A DNA stretch of 64,000 bases from Trichomonas vaginalis G3. Lineage: Eukaryota; Parabasalia; Trichomonadida; Trichomonadidae. A program made the translations under genes and the position numbers. The stretch is from contig NC_067207.1 of NCBI RefSeq assembly GCF_026262505.1, positions 9,826,082-9,890,081 on the forward strand, written 5' to 3'. Below, piece after piece: positions 10,519 through 18,363 of this stretch; the first letter of the stretch is position 1, and every line of letters begins with the position of its first letter. Below the pieces are notes generated by a model that saw only the letters and a list, made by a program, of their open reading frames with translations, ran no database searches and was not told the DNA's origin.

Positions 10519-11393
10519 ATGTTAGAAAAAAAGTTTGCTGACATTGACAAGAAATTTGAGAATGTTTTAAACAAGAACAAGAGGAAGTTAGAAAATGCTC
10601 AGATAAAACCCATACATGACAAGTTCTTATTTGCTCAGAATGGTATAACAGGTCTAATTGCACCACCTGGGTCGGTAAGACTTTCACTTATCTTAAAATG
10701 GCTGCACAACAACAAGAACTAGATGAGAAGAACCCATTCTATGAGTTAGTTGTCATTTGTAGTACTTCTGGTCAATTTGACCAAACCGTCAATTCGTTCA
10801 AAGATATTATAAAGAAGTCTAAGTTAGTATGTATAAAAGACTCTGAGTTGTTAGATTGGATAAAGAAGTACCAAAGAAGAGTTTTGAAGTATAATGCTAT
10901 AAATGAGTATATAAATTCTAAGTTTAAAGACCCTAATGAGGAAATGCAGAGAATATTAGAGAAGAAACACTTCAGAAACAAACAGAAAGAGATAGAATAC
11001 ATTTCGAAGAAATTGCAATCTTACGATTGGAAGACTTACCCTCATAGATGTCTTCTTATCTTAGATGACTTTGCTTCTCATCCTTTGTTAAAGAACAGAG
11101 AACAAGACATGTGTCGAATTCTTAAGAAGCTCAGACACTTTAACATCTCAGTTGTCATTTGTGTACAGACAGCAAAGAGTTTAAGTAAGGATGTTAAAAG
11201 AATACTTACTGACATTATACTTTTCCCCGGATTGTCCGAAGACGATTTCATGGAACTTATGAAAGAGTCCATGGCAGGTAAGTTTGACAGACATGAACTA
11301 TGGGAGAAGTACAAAGTCATACAAGACCCTCATACTTCTTTCAGAATTCATATCTACGCAAACAAAGTTCAAATTGTAAAAAGTCAAGCTTGA
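10519..11393 (+). CDS. Genome-packaging ATPase (FtsK/HerA, A32-like) of element A, one frameshift
   Basis: About 291 residues, starting MLEKKFADIDKKFE. The P-loop begins GLIAPPGS and is broken by one missing G near 10676; read across it, GS is followed by GKT-type residues. Walker B is RCLLILDDFAS (about 11046-11078). VVICVQTAKSL (about 11150) is the glutamine-bearing sensor of the A32/HerA family, and a C-terminal DIILFPGLSEDDF follows. The element B ATPase (57769-58596) shares the order of motifs (LIFLDDAV, FFMAVQYFKAL, LFIFSGFSRQQL). These ATPases pump DNA into preformed capsids. An in-frame ATG at 10417 overlaps the divergent gene, so 10519 is preferred. Confidence 0.85.
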
Positions 11394-11469
11394 AAAATCT
11401 AAGTGTTCATTTACCCTACTTGTTTGAAGTTGTCAAAATACTCTGTTATTTTTCACTGTTTTCATGAGT

Positions 11470-11740
11470 TTTAGGCGACCCAGATAAAAGTCGGTCTCGC
11501 TGTTCTTCACTGTTTTCATAGAGTTTTGGCGACTAAGGTTTCTTACCTACTCGCTGTTCTTCACTGTTTTCATAGAGTTTTGGCGACTAAGTTTTTTTAC
11601 GTACTCGCTGTTCTTCACTGTTTTCATAGAGTTTTGGCGACTAAGGTTTCTTACCTACTCGCTGTGCTTCACGATTTTCATAGAGTTTTGGCGACTAAGT
11701 TTTTTTACTTACTCGCTGTTCTTCACTGTTTTCGTACGGA
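11470..11740. repeat. 54-bp tandem repeat, about five units
   Basis: The unit contains TTCACTGTTTTCATAGAG, TTTTGGCGACTAAG and ACCTACTCGCTG and recurs every 54 bp from about 11,500 to 11,735. Because 54 is divisible by three, a reading frame stays open across it, but the resulting protein is only the repeat itself. It lies just after the packaging ATPase. Confidence 0.85.
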
Positions 11741-11825
11741 ATCTCTTCTCTCGGTTTTCCGAGGGAAGCAATCTTATGCCATTTTACTCAGATTTTTGTG
11801 CTGAATTCAGCAAAAATAATGTTTA

Positions 11826-11870
11826 GGGTAGAAGGTTAGATCTCACCTGTTTTCTCACCTCTTTTCTCAC
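11826..11870. repeat. Partial palindromic 3'-end element
   Basis: GGGTAGAAGGTTAGATCT is followed by CACC-type arms (CTCACCTGTTTTCTCACC). This is a hybrid of the two palindrome versions found elsewhere. It follows a GCTGAATTCAGC remnant of a KilA-N 3' end at about 11,801. Confidence 0.7.
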
Positions 11871-11879
11871 CTCATGAAT

Positions 11880-12245
11880 TTTCATGATTTCATCGAAACT
11901 AAACGTATATGTTTTGTCAAGACTTCTTCGTAAATGTTTTGTCAAACATGAACGTATATGTTTTGTCAAGACTTCTTCATCGTACATTCTTTGTCATGAT
12001 TTCATCGAAACTAAACGTATATGTTTTGTCAAGACTTCTTCGTAAATGTTTTGTCAAGACTTCTTCGTAAATGTTTTGTCAAGACTTCTTCGTAAATGTT
12101 TTGTCAAACATGAACGTATATGTTTTGTCAAACATGAACGTATATGTTTTGTCAAACATGAACGTATATGTTTTGTCAAGACTTCTTCGTAAATGTTTTG
12201 TCAAACATGAACGTATATGTTTTGTCAAGACTTCTTCATCGTAAT
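11880..12245. repeat. Interspersed short repeats (GTCAAGACTTCTTCGTA family)
   Basis: Many alternating copies of ATGTTTTGTCAAGACTTC, TTCGTAAATG and AAACATGAACGTATATG. The same family recurs in the opposite orientation at 13,600-13,920, 14,200-14,330, 15,590-15,715 and 16,070-16,195. There is no coding potential. Confidence 0.9.
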
Positions 12246-12273
12246 GAGCGTAAATCAGACAAAAATAATGTTT

Positions 12274-12307
12274 AGGGTAGAAGGTTAGATCTAACCTCCT
12301 TTCTACC
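12274..12307. terminator. Palindromic 3'-end element
   Basis: The core GGTTAGATCTAACC is flanked by GGGTAGAA and TTCTACCC-type arms and could fold into a hairpin. It lies downstream (minus sense) of a duplicated 3' end of the 311-aa gene (about 12,325-12,360, coding remnant NVYHVKRL-like). Confidence 0.55.
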
Positions 12308-12451
12308 CTCTTTTCTACCCCAGTTATTTTATAAGCGTTTTACATGGTAAACGTTATTTTTTAAATTTTGTGAAAACTCAACGGTTTGACACAAGCCCTA
12401 AAAATTATTTTACTCAGAATTTTGTTGCTGAATTCAGCAAAAATATATTTT

Positions 12452-12485
12452 AGGGTAGAAGGTTAGATCTAACCTCCTTTCTACC
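12452..12485 (-). terminator. Palindromic 3'-end element after the 311-aa gene
   Basis: The same palindrome, starting 22 bp beyond the stop codon of the minus-strand gene at 12507. Its position directly after a stop codon is shared by at least four genes in this window, so a transcription-end or RNA-stability role is inferred. Confidence 0.55.
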
Positions 12486-12506
12486 CTCTTTTCTACCCCA
12501 GTTATT

Positions 12507-13442
12507 TTATAAGCGTTTTACATGGTAAACGTTATGAATTCGTGAGACTCTAAACAGTTTCGTAGCTTCTATTTCTTCTTTTAGTACATCGAATGTTTTA
12601 ACTATGCCGAAGGTTTCTTTATATTTCTTCTTGACATCAGATAGAAGGAAATCGTCAGCAGTTGGATAGTTTTTGTTCAGAAATTCTAACATGTCCATTT
12701 TATCTTCTGCTGGTTTTTCTGCTTCTTTCTTTAAGTCTGCATAGTCGTTTCTCATACGTTCTATCTCTTTGACGGAGTAGTTATATTTCCTCATTGCTGC
12801 TTTACATTTAGAACATTGCGGGTTCATTTTTGCGTTATATTCTGAAACCTTACCTGCTAAAACAACTAAAGCGTCAATTGCTCTCTTCATCTCAAACATA
12901 GCGGGTCTTATTTGTTTGTTCCATACTTTACTTCTTCTATCTTCATCTCTTATCTGCCATACACATTCAGCAACTAACGAAACAAAGTTGTCGTAGGTCT
13001 TAAATTCTTCAGATTTATATATGTCAGAAACATTCTTATATACCATGTCGCAATCTTTGTCCATAACCTTATGGTTGCAATGAAATCCTAGAAACTCATA
13101 GTTTACCTTTCGTATGAACTTCTTTATTTCTACTGAGTCAGTTGGTTTCACTTCTATTTCATCGAATTCAGGAATAGTGAGTTTTTGTTGTTGGATTTCA
13201 GGTAGTTTGGGTAAATGGTCGATGAGGTCCTGCATTTCATAAAGATACTGTTCATTTGTTTCATCTTTCGCACTAAAGTCTAAATTACATGTTAAAAGTT
13301 CTTGCTTTATCTTCTGGATTTCTGTTTCAAAAGTATATGAAGAAGGAATGAAGCTTTTCATCTCTACTAACATTGACGTAGGATTCATGACTAACGAGTT
13401 TGGTGCTGTTGTTTGAATTGTTGTTGTGCCGATTGTTGACAT
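12507..13442 (-). CDS. Hypothetical 311-aa accessory protein
   Basis: An intact minus-strand gene starting MSTIGTTTIQTTAPNSLVMN behind a long AT leader. A central CSKCKAAMRKYNYS segment could bind metal with nearby His/Cys, followed by a predicted coiled coil (VKEIERMRNDYADLKKEAEK, about residues 215-240). The C-terminus, from FLNKNYPTADDFLLSDVKKK to NVYHVKRL, has the spacing of a winged-helix DNA-binding domain, but this is only impressionistic. It sits in the repeat-rich accessory zone next to KilA-N genes and has a palindromic element just after its stop. No family is recognised. Confidence 0.75.
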   Translation of the reverse strand: MSTIGTTTIQTTAPNSLVMNPTSMLVEMKSFIPSSYTFETEIQKIKQELLTCNLDFSAKDETNEQYLYEMQDLIDHLPKLPEIQQQKLTIPEFDEIEVKPTDSVEIKKFIRKVNYEFLGFHCNHKVMDKDCDMVYKNVSDIYKSEEFKTYDNFVSLVAECVWQIRDEDRRSKVWNKQIRPAMFEMKRAIDALVVLAGKVSEYNAKMNPQCSKCKAAMRKYNYSVKEIERMRNDYADLKKEAEKPAEDKMDMLEFLNKNYPTADDFLLSDVKKKYKETFGIVKTFDVLKEEIEATKLFRVSRIHNVYHVKRL

Positions 13443-13530
13443 TTTTATTTTTTTTATACAAAATAAAAAAATAAAAAAAAATAAAACTAACTTTATTTTT
13501 TATTTCGGGAAAATTCATGAAAATTCAAGA

Positions 13531-13565
13531 GGTGAAAAAACAGGTGAGATCTCACTTCTTCACCT
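13531..13565. terminator. Palindromic element, GTGAGATCTCAC version
   Basis: GTGAGATCTCAC with outer GGTGAA and TTCACC arms. It is the A/C variant of the GGTTAGATCTAACC element. It lies upstream of the 311-aa gene and probably marks the 3' end of a lost gene further right. Confidence 0.5.
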
Positions 13566-13597
13566 AAATTATATTTTTGGGTCCTTTACACTCATTA

Positions 13598-13920
13598 CGA
13601 AGAAGTCTTGACAAAACATTTACGTTCATGTTTGACAAAACATTTACGAAGAAGTCTTGACAAAACATGTACGTTCATTACGATGAAGTTTTGACAAAAC
13701 ATTTACGAAGAAGTTTTGACAAAACATTTACGATGAAGTCTTGACAAAACATTTACGTTCATGTTTGACAAAACATTTACGAAGAAGTCTTGACAAAACA
13801 TTTACGCTCATTACGATGAAGAAGTCTTGACAAAGCATGTACGTTCATGTTTGACAAAACATTTACGATGAAGTTTTGACAAAACATTTACGCTCATTAC
13901 GATGAAGAAGTCATGAAAAT
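13598..13920. repeat. Interspersed short repeats (inverse orientation)
   Basis: About a dozen copies of GAAGTCTTGACAAAACATTT with variable ACG(A/T)(A/T)GA spacers. This is the reverse complement of the family at 11,880-12,245, so the 311-aa gene is bracketed by inverted repeat clusters. Confidence 0.85.
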
Positions 13921-13926
13921 TCAAGA

Positions 13927-13972
13927 GGGTAGAAAACAGGTGAGAAAACAGGTTAGATCTAACCTTCTACCC
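13927..13972 (-). terminator. Palindromic 3'-end element after KilA-N remnant
   Basis: GGTTAGATCTAACC with GGGTAG and CTACCC arms, immediately following the TAG stop of the KilA-N fragment ending at 13,972. Confidence 0.6.
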
Positions 13973-14145
13973 TAAACATTATTTTTGCTGAATTCAGCAA
14001 CAAAATGAACGAGGTCAGGATGTATGTAAATACATTTGAATTCATTCATAACACCCTTAGTAAGCTCATAAAATGCTTGTTTTGAGGTCGAGCCACTTTT
14101 GGCTCCACCGTATTCTTTCAACCAAAACTCAAGAATTTCCTGCAT
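13972..14145 (-). pseudogene. KilA-N domain fragment (C-terminal half)
   Basis: An open 57-codon frame, MQEILEFWLKEYGG..., contains CIYIHPDLVHFVAEFS, which resembles the end of KilA-N domains, where a Trp/Tyr-x-His-Pro-x-Leu segment precedes the final helix. The expected N-terminal part and any following nuclease-like domain are missing. The GAATTC palindrome in GCTGAATTCAGC is simply codons for AEFS. The block occurs again at 15360-15532. It is probably a remnant of a duplicated KilA-N gene, though a short functional protein cannot be excluded. Confidence 0.55.
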
Positions 14146-14375
14146 GAATTTTGTATAAAAAGCAACCGTCGGAATTCAGACTGTTGCTATATTCTTCACA
14201 AAACATTTACGCTCATTACGATGAAGAAGTCTTGACAAAACATGTACGATGAAGTCATGACAAAACATATACGAAGAAGTCTTGACAAAACATTTACGAT
14301 GAAATCATGACAAAACATTTACCCGACATTCTCGTCAAATACAAAAAAATGACACTTTTTCATTAGATAACTGTT

Positions 14376-14415
14376 ATTTTTTGACGAAGTGAACATTGAC
14401 ACTTCGTCAAAAAAA
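14376..14415. terminator. Stem-loop TTTTTTGACGAAGTG / CACTTCGTCAAAAAA (1 of 4)
   Basis: A perfect 15-bp stem with an eight-base loop AACATTGA. The A-run on one side and T-run on the other make it resemble a terminator in either direction. It lies on the 3' side of the KilA-N gene at 14613. A second copy follows at 14,484. Confidence 0.6.
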
Positions 14416-14483
14416 TCCCTGAAATCATATCTTACATACAAAATAAAAAAATAAAATGACACTTTTTCATTAGATAACTGTTA

Positions 14484-14522
14484 TTTTTTGACGAAGTGAA
14501 CATTGACACTTCGTCAAAAAAA
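14484..14522. terminator. Stem-loop TTTTTTGACGAAGTG / CACTTCGTCAAAAAA (2 of 4)
   Basis: Tandem copy of the stem-loop at 14,376, about 90 bp from the stop of the KilA-N/T5orf172 gene. Confidence 0.6.
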
Positions 14523-14612
14523 TCCCTGAAATCATATCTTTTATACAAAAAAATGAAAAAAATGACACTAACTTTATTTTCTGACTTTCACAAAAGACCA
14601 AAAATAAACGCT

Positions 14613-15224
14613 TTACATGTATTTTTCAGCAACTTCGTCAAATAATTTTATAGCTTTATCTATCTCATCTACTTCAAACGTTTCTTTACCTTTTATGGGA
14701 GCACCATACATTTTCTCAAAAACTTCAAGCAGTTCTGTTTCTGCAGCTCTCATATCATTAACGAACACAACCTTGACTCTATTGACTGTAGAGTCATATC
14801 TTAGAGTTATATTATATGTTCTTCCTATCTTATATCTTTTTGTGTTGAAGTCCTTCGGTTTCTGAACGATGTAAAGTAAGCCTTCACTGCAACGTTCCGT
14901 ATCGAATGAACCATATGTTATGAAGTTATATCCAACAACTGGGTCTAACCATAACAAAACTATTGGTATAAGACTTTTGTCTATAAGATATGCTGTAGTT
15001 CCATAGAATCTTACCGATATTAAAAGCTCAGGATTTCTTGTCAAAATTTTCTGAGTAGAAGCAATTTTAACCCAGTCCTTCGGTCTCTTTCCAGATGGAG
15101 ATAAAATGTCTGACAAAGAATATTTGTTGTATTTCTTTGAGTATCTTACGTTTAAATCACCTATTCTAACCAATTTGGTGTCATTGTCTATCTTTTTAAC
15201 TGTTTCAAACTCAATGTTTGTCAT
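14613..15224 (-). CDS. KilA-N / T5orf172 (GIY-YIG-like) DNA-binding protein
   Basis: An intact protein of 203 residues from MTNIEFETVKKIDNDTKLV; an upstream TTG extension is not used as the start. The N-terminal half (VRIGDLNVRYSKKYNKYSLS, KDWVKIASTQKILT, IPIVLLWLDPVVGYNF) has the layout of a KilA-N domain. The C-terminal half (GLLYIVQKPKDFNTKRYKIG, then RT...RYDSTVNRVKVVF, MRAAETELLEVFEKMYG) matches the T5orf172 type of GIY-YIG-like domain. Such fusions are common in large DNA viruses and phages, where they bind DNA and are thought to act as regulators or nucleases. A near-identical gene is in element B (46731-47342). The upstream leader is TTATTTTGTATGTAAGAAC. Confidence 0.8.
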   Translation of the reverse strand: MTNIEFETVKKIDNDTKLVRIGDLNVRYSKKYNKYSLSDILSPSGKRPKDWVKIASTQKILTRNPELLISVRFYGTTAYLIDKSLIPIVLLWLDPVVGYNFITYGSFDTERCSEGLLYIVQKPKDFNTKRYKIGRTYNITLRYDSTVNRVKVVFVNDMRAAETELLEVFEKMYGAPIKGKETFEVDEIDKAIKLFDEVAEKYM

Positions 15225-15314
15225 ATATGTTCTTACATACAAAATAAAAAAATAAATAAAAATAAAACTAACTTTATTTTTTCTATCTTAAGGAAACTCA
15301 TGACAAATTCAAGA

Positions 15315-15360
15315 GGGTAGAAAACAGGTTAGAAAACAGGTTAGATCTAACCTTCTACCC
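15315..15360 (-). terminator. Palindromic 3'-end element after second KilA-N remnant
   Basis: GGTTAGATCTAACC core with GGGTAG and CTACCC arms, directly after the stop of the KilA-N fragment ending at 15,360. Confidence 0.6.
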
Positions 15361-15532
15361 TAAACATTATTTTTGCTGAATTCAGCAACAAAATGAACGA
15401 GGTCAGGATGTATGTAAATACATTTGAATTCATTCATAACACCCTTAGTAAGCTCATAAAATGCTTGTTTGAGGTCGAGCCACTTTTGGCTCCACCGTAT
15501 TCTTTCAACCAAAACTCAAGAATTTCCTGCAT
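15360..15532 (-). pseudogene. KilA-N domain fragment, second copy (frameshifted)
   Basis: Copy of 13972-14145 with one T fewer in the GCTTGTTTGAGG run, which shifts the frame in the middle. IHPDLVHFVAEFS remains readable at its end. Confidence 0.55.
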
Positions 15533-15762
15533 GAATTTTGTATAAAAAGCAACCGCCGGAATTCAGACTGTTGCTATATTCTTCACAAAACATTTACGCT
15601 CATTACGATGAAGAAGTCTTGACAAAACATGTACGATGAAATCATGACAAAACATATACGAAGAAGTCTTGACAAAACATTTACGATGAAATCATGACAA
15701 AACATTTACCCGACATTCTCGTCAAATACAAAAAATGACACTTTTTCATTAGATAACTGTTA

Positions 15763-15801
15763 TTTTTTGACGAAGTGAAGGTTGACACTTCGTCAAAAAA
15801 A
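15763..15801. terminator. Stem-loop TTTTTTGACGAAGTG / CACTTCGTCAAAAAA (3 of 4)
   Basis: Same stem as at 14,376 with loop AAGGTTGA. The loop changed while the stem stayed perfect. Confidence 0.6.
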
Positions 15802-15869
15802 TCCCTGAAATCATATCTTACATACAAAAAAATACAAAAAAATGACACTTTTTCATTAGATAACTGTTA

Positions 15870-15908
15870 TTTTTTGACGAAGTGAAGGTTGACACTTCGT
15901 CAAAAAAA
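15870..15908. terminator. Stem-loop TTTTTTGACGAAGTG / CACTTCGTCAAAAAA (4 of 4)
   Basis: Fourth copy, again with loop AAGGTTGA. Confidence 0.6.
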
Positions 15909-15997
15909 TCCCTGAAATCATATCTTACATACAAAAAAATACAAAATAAAACTAACTTTATTTTTTCTATCTTAAGGAAATTCATGAAAATTCAAGA

Positions 15998-16043
15998 GGG
16001 TAGAAAACAGGTTAGAAAACAGGTTAGATCTAACCTTCTACCC
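15998..16043. terminator. Palindromic 3'-end element
   Basis: GGTTAGATCTAACC core with GGGTAG/CTACCC arms and an inner AACAGGTTAGAAAACA spacer. No gene directly precedes it; only short repeats lie between it and the next copy at 16,201. Confidence 0.5.
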
Positions 16044-16200
16044 TAAATTATATTTTTGGGTCCTTTACACTCATTACGAAGAAGTCTTGACAAAACATTT
16101 ACGAAGAAGTCTTGACAAAACATTTACGAAGAAGTCTTGACAAAACATTTACGAAGAAGTCATGACAAAACATTTACGAAGAAGTCATGAAAATTCAAGA

Positions 16201-16246
16201 GGGTAGAAAACAGGTTAGAAAACAGGTTAGATCTAACCTTCTACCC
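16201..16246 (-). terminator. Palindromic 3'-end element overlapping the stop of the proline-rich gene
   Basis: The same palindrome. The stop codon of the minus-strand gene at 16241 is the TAG of its GGGTAG arm, so the element starts within the last codons. Confidence 0.55.
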
Positions 16247-16591
16247 TAAATTATATTTTTGGTCCGGGAACAACTTTCTCTCAATTGGAGCTGTAGCATA
16301 CTCTTTGCGTAAACGGTTCAGACCTTCTTCGAACTCTTGGTCTCTCTTCGATTTGGATTGAGATTGGAATTGCTGGGGTGGAGCTTGCTGGAACATCCAA
16401 GGGTTGGGGAAGTAAGGCATAGGCAGAGGAGGGTAGTTCGGGAAGCCTTGTGGTGGGTAGTAACCTTGAAGTGGAAATTGGTAGAAATTTGGTGGAGGTA
16501 CTTGCTGGAACTGAGGTTGCTGAGGAGACTGTTGTGGTTCTTTAGGTTCCTCTGGTTTGGGAATGGACTGGGTTGGTGGGACGTGGGACAT
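16241..16591 (-). CDS. Proline/glutamine-rich protein, 116 residues
   Basis: Starts MSHVPPTQSIPKPEEPKEPQ at 16591; an upstream open extension only reads the 22-bp repeats. The middle is rich in Pro, Gln, Phe and Tyr (PPPNFYQFPLQGYYPPQGFP) and the C-terminus is charged (KSKRDQEFEEGLNRLRKEYA). It is predicted to be disordered, as in adaptor or virion surface proteins. Its DNA is clearly richer in G+C than the neighbouring genes, like the divergent gene at 16861, so the pair may be a separate acquisition. No family is recognised. Confidence 0.6.
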   Translation of the reverse strand: MSHVPPTQSIPKPEEPKEPQQSPQQPQFQQVPPPNFYQFPLQGYYPPQGFPNYPPLPMPYFPNPWMFQQAPPQQFQSQSKSKRDQEFEEGLNRLRKEYATAPIERKLFPDQKYNLG

Positions 16592-16609
16592 TCGTTTGTG
16601 TCCTGTCAG

Positions 16610-16862
16610 AAGGAAGAACTTTTCCTGTTGGAAGGAAAAACTTTTTCTGTCGGAAGGAAAAACTTTTTCTGTTGGAAGGAAAAACTTTTTCTGAAGTTCG
16701 ACCAAAAAGTTCTCAATTTTCGAAAATTTGAATGGTTTACGGACGGAAAACTGGAAAAACTTTTTCTGTCGGAAGGAAAAACTTTTTCTGTCGGAAGGAA
16801 AAACTTTTTCTGTCGGAAGGAAAAACTTTTTCTGTCGGAAGGAAAAACTTTTTCTGTCGGAT
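16610..16862. repeat. 22-bp tandem repeats between divergent genes
   Basis: The unit CTTTTTCTGTCGGAAGGAAA(AA) occurs about four times at 16,612-16,690 and five times at 16,750-16,860, separated by about 60 bp of unique sequence. Each unit contains GAAAAACTTTTTC, a small palindrome. The array fills the interval between divergent start codons, where a promoter would lie. Confidence 0.85.
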
Positions 16863-17235
16863 GGAAGGACTCGGAATGCCAGAAGGATTTGACGAGGCAG
16901 TTTACCTAATTTAAATAAACGACTGCGTAAAAGACTACTTGCGCAAGGTCATGAAGCCCAAGGTCAAGTTCACCACTATTTCTGGAAGGGCTGCCTTGAA
17001 TCTCGAGACTTCGACTGGAATTCCAATTCAAATACCAGAAAACACTCCTTTCGACGACATAAAGCAAGCAAAGAAAGAAGCTCTTGTTAAGTTCCTAAAC
17101 AAACGTCCTTGGATACAACTTCCAAACAAGGAGAACCCCCTACCCCATATGAAATTGGCAATTCAGTCTCTCCTTCACTTCTCGGGTCAACCATTCTACA
17201 TAACCTGTGAAGGCGACATCCAACCAGTTCAGTAA
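16861..17235 (+). CDS. Hypothetical protein with an in-frame stop
   Basis: An ATG at 16861 opens MEGLGMPEGFDEAVYLI, then a TAA at 16912, and the same frame resumes INDCVKDYLRKVMKPKVKFT through to 17235. The downstream ATG at 16951 (MKPKVKFTTISGRAALNLET) gives an intact 95-residue protein. Either the shorter form is the gene, or a nonsense change split a 124-codon gene. It contains KRPWIQLPNKENPLPHMKLA and a single Cys near the end. Codon choice is richer in G+C than in the surrounding genes. Function is unknown. Confidence 0.55.
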
Positions 17236-17349
17236 ACCTTAACGTTTAACTGCACTTTTTTATGTTTTTTGTGAAAGTGTCAAAAATAAATTGTTTTCAT
17301 GAGTTTTCTACGATGTTAGAAAAAATGTTATTTTCTAATATCTTCACAT

Positions 17350-18209
17350 TCAATACTTTTTCAGCACTTTTCCGTAGTTATATATGAAAGACAATTCGAG
17401 ATAAAAGTCATAGTACAATGGAATAATATGTTGCACACCATTTGTTGTGAACCAAACTTGAAAGTCAGAGAAACTGTTACTAGGTGGTTCGTAGAATTTA
17501 GAAGCAAAGTCATAAAAGTCCTTACCAATACATAGAAAACTATTGTTGCTTGAACTGAAACTTGCATGACACATAACATTTTGAGGGTCAAACACGTTTC
17601 TATAAACTGTCAAATCTGCTGGTGGAAGTATAAATTTAAATGGACCATCTGGTGGTAATGGTTCGTTCTGGTTTAGTAACCGAAGAAATTGTGCCCAAGA
17701 ACGTTTGTCTACTTTCCAATATAAAACTCTGTATCTCTTGGAGGGTTAATTTCAATCTTTTGAAATGAAACGGTGGAGTTCATCTTGTCATATTCTAGTT
17801 TCAGATAGTATGTTCCATTTAGTAAAGAGTCGTATTTTTTTTGAAATTCCCAATAATATTTGTTCATTTGAGTTTGAAAGTCATTTAGAGTTTTCTCAAG
17901 ACTTTCGTCTGAACGAACTGTAAAGATTCTCATTTCGTCAAATTTGTCTATTAGACCATCAGAACCTTTATACTGCCCATGAAAATATACTGCGAACATA
18001 AATGCGTTAGTTCTATTTGAAAACAAAACTCTTCTAAATCCTATTGCCTTTGCATCTGAAGGACTTTGAAGCCAACGAATTGGATAGTCAAACCTGTATG
18101 TTCGGGATGAAATTTCTTCATCTGAAATAGTCCTACCAGCATTTGTAAAGATATAGTCTAACGGTTTTGTATCTGCTACTTTTGTTCTTTGTTTTTCAGC
18201 CTGAAGCAT
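17350..18209 (-). CDS. Putative capsid-associated protein, paralogue of 22075 gene, one frameshift
   Basis: About 286 residues, starting MLQAEKQRTKVADTKPLDYI. It is a clear paralogue of the gene at 22075-22923: FDYPIRWLQSPSDAKAIGFR matches FDYPLRWLRDPSVTKAIGFR, and SDFQVWFTTNGVQHIIPLYY matches SDFQVWFTTDGRKRIIPLYH. One base is lost or gained near 17,735 between EFYIGK and YWKVDKRSWAQFLRLLNQ. The alternating beta-strand pattern and the ending LELSFIYNY resemble the end of the element B protein at 55604 (YYSIMLMLEY), so a jelly-roll virion protein is suggested. That is inference. Confidence 0.6.
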
Positions 18210-18261
18210 TTAATATATGTAAAAATATATTGTTTTAAAATTGTATGCCATTTCATATTTC

Positions 18262-18333
18262 TCATCTAACAAACAAGTTTCCCAACTCTGCTTTTATTCT
18301 AGCAGATTTTCTATCCATTCTATATGGGGGCAT
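18262..18333 (-). CDS. Possible 23-residue basic micropeptide
   Basis: MPPYRMDRKSARIKAELGNL(FVR) follows the leader TTTTTTTATTTTTATAAAAA, which is the same kind of leader that precedes the larger genes of this element. It lies in a 150-bp gap between two minus-strand genes. It is strongly basic and could be a core peptide, but at this length chance is a real alternative. Confidence 0.3.
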   Translation of the reverse strand: MPPYRMDRKSARIKAELGNLFVR

Positions 18334-18363
18334 TTTTATAAAAATAAAAAAATATTTTTTTCT

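Larger units (their letters stand above)
15318..15950. repeat. Direct duplicate of 13,930-14,560
   Basis: Palindrome, KilA-N fragment, GTCTTGACAAAACAT repeats and the pair of TTTTTTGACGAAGTG stem-loops recur in the same order and orientation. The KilA-N gene at 14613 lies between the two blocks, so a unit of about 1.39 kb was duplicated. Confidence 0.85.

Noticed and set aside
11526-11804. Open frame across the 54-bp repeats (ATKVSYLLAVLHCFHRVL units)
   Set aside because: The frame is open only because the unit length is divisible by three. There is no leader and no non-repeat coding part.
11880-14330. CRISPR-like look of the TTGACAAAACAT repeats
   Set aside because: Spacers are not unique but are themselves repeated words, unit length varies, orientation flips, the setting is eukaryotic and no cas-like genes occur.
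16337-16909. Plus-strand frame opposite the proline-rich gene
   Set aside because: It is an antisense shadow plus repeat. The minus strand has the sensible Pro/Gln composition and a stop with a palindromic end element.
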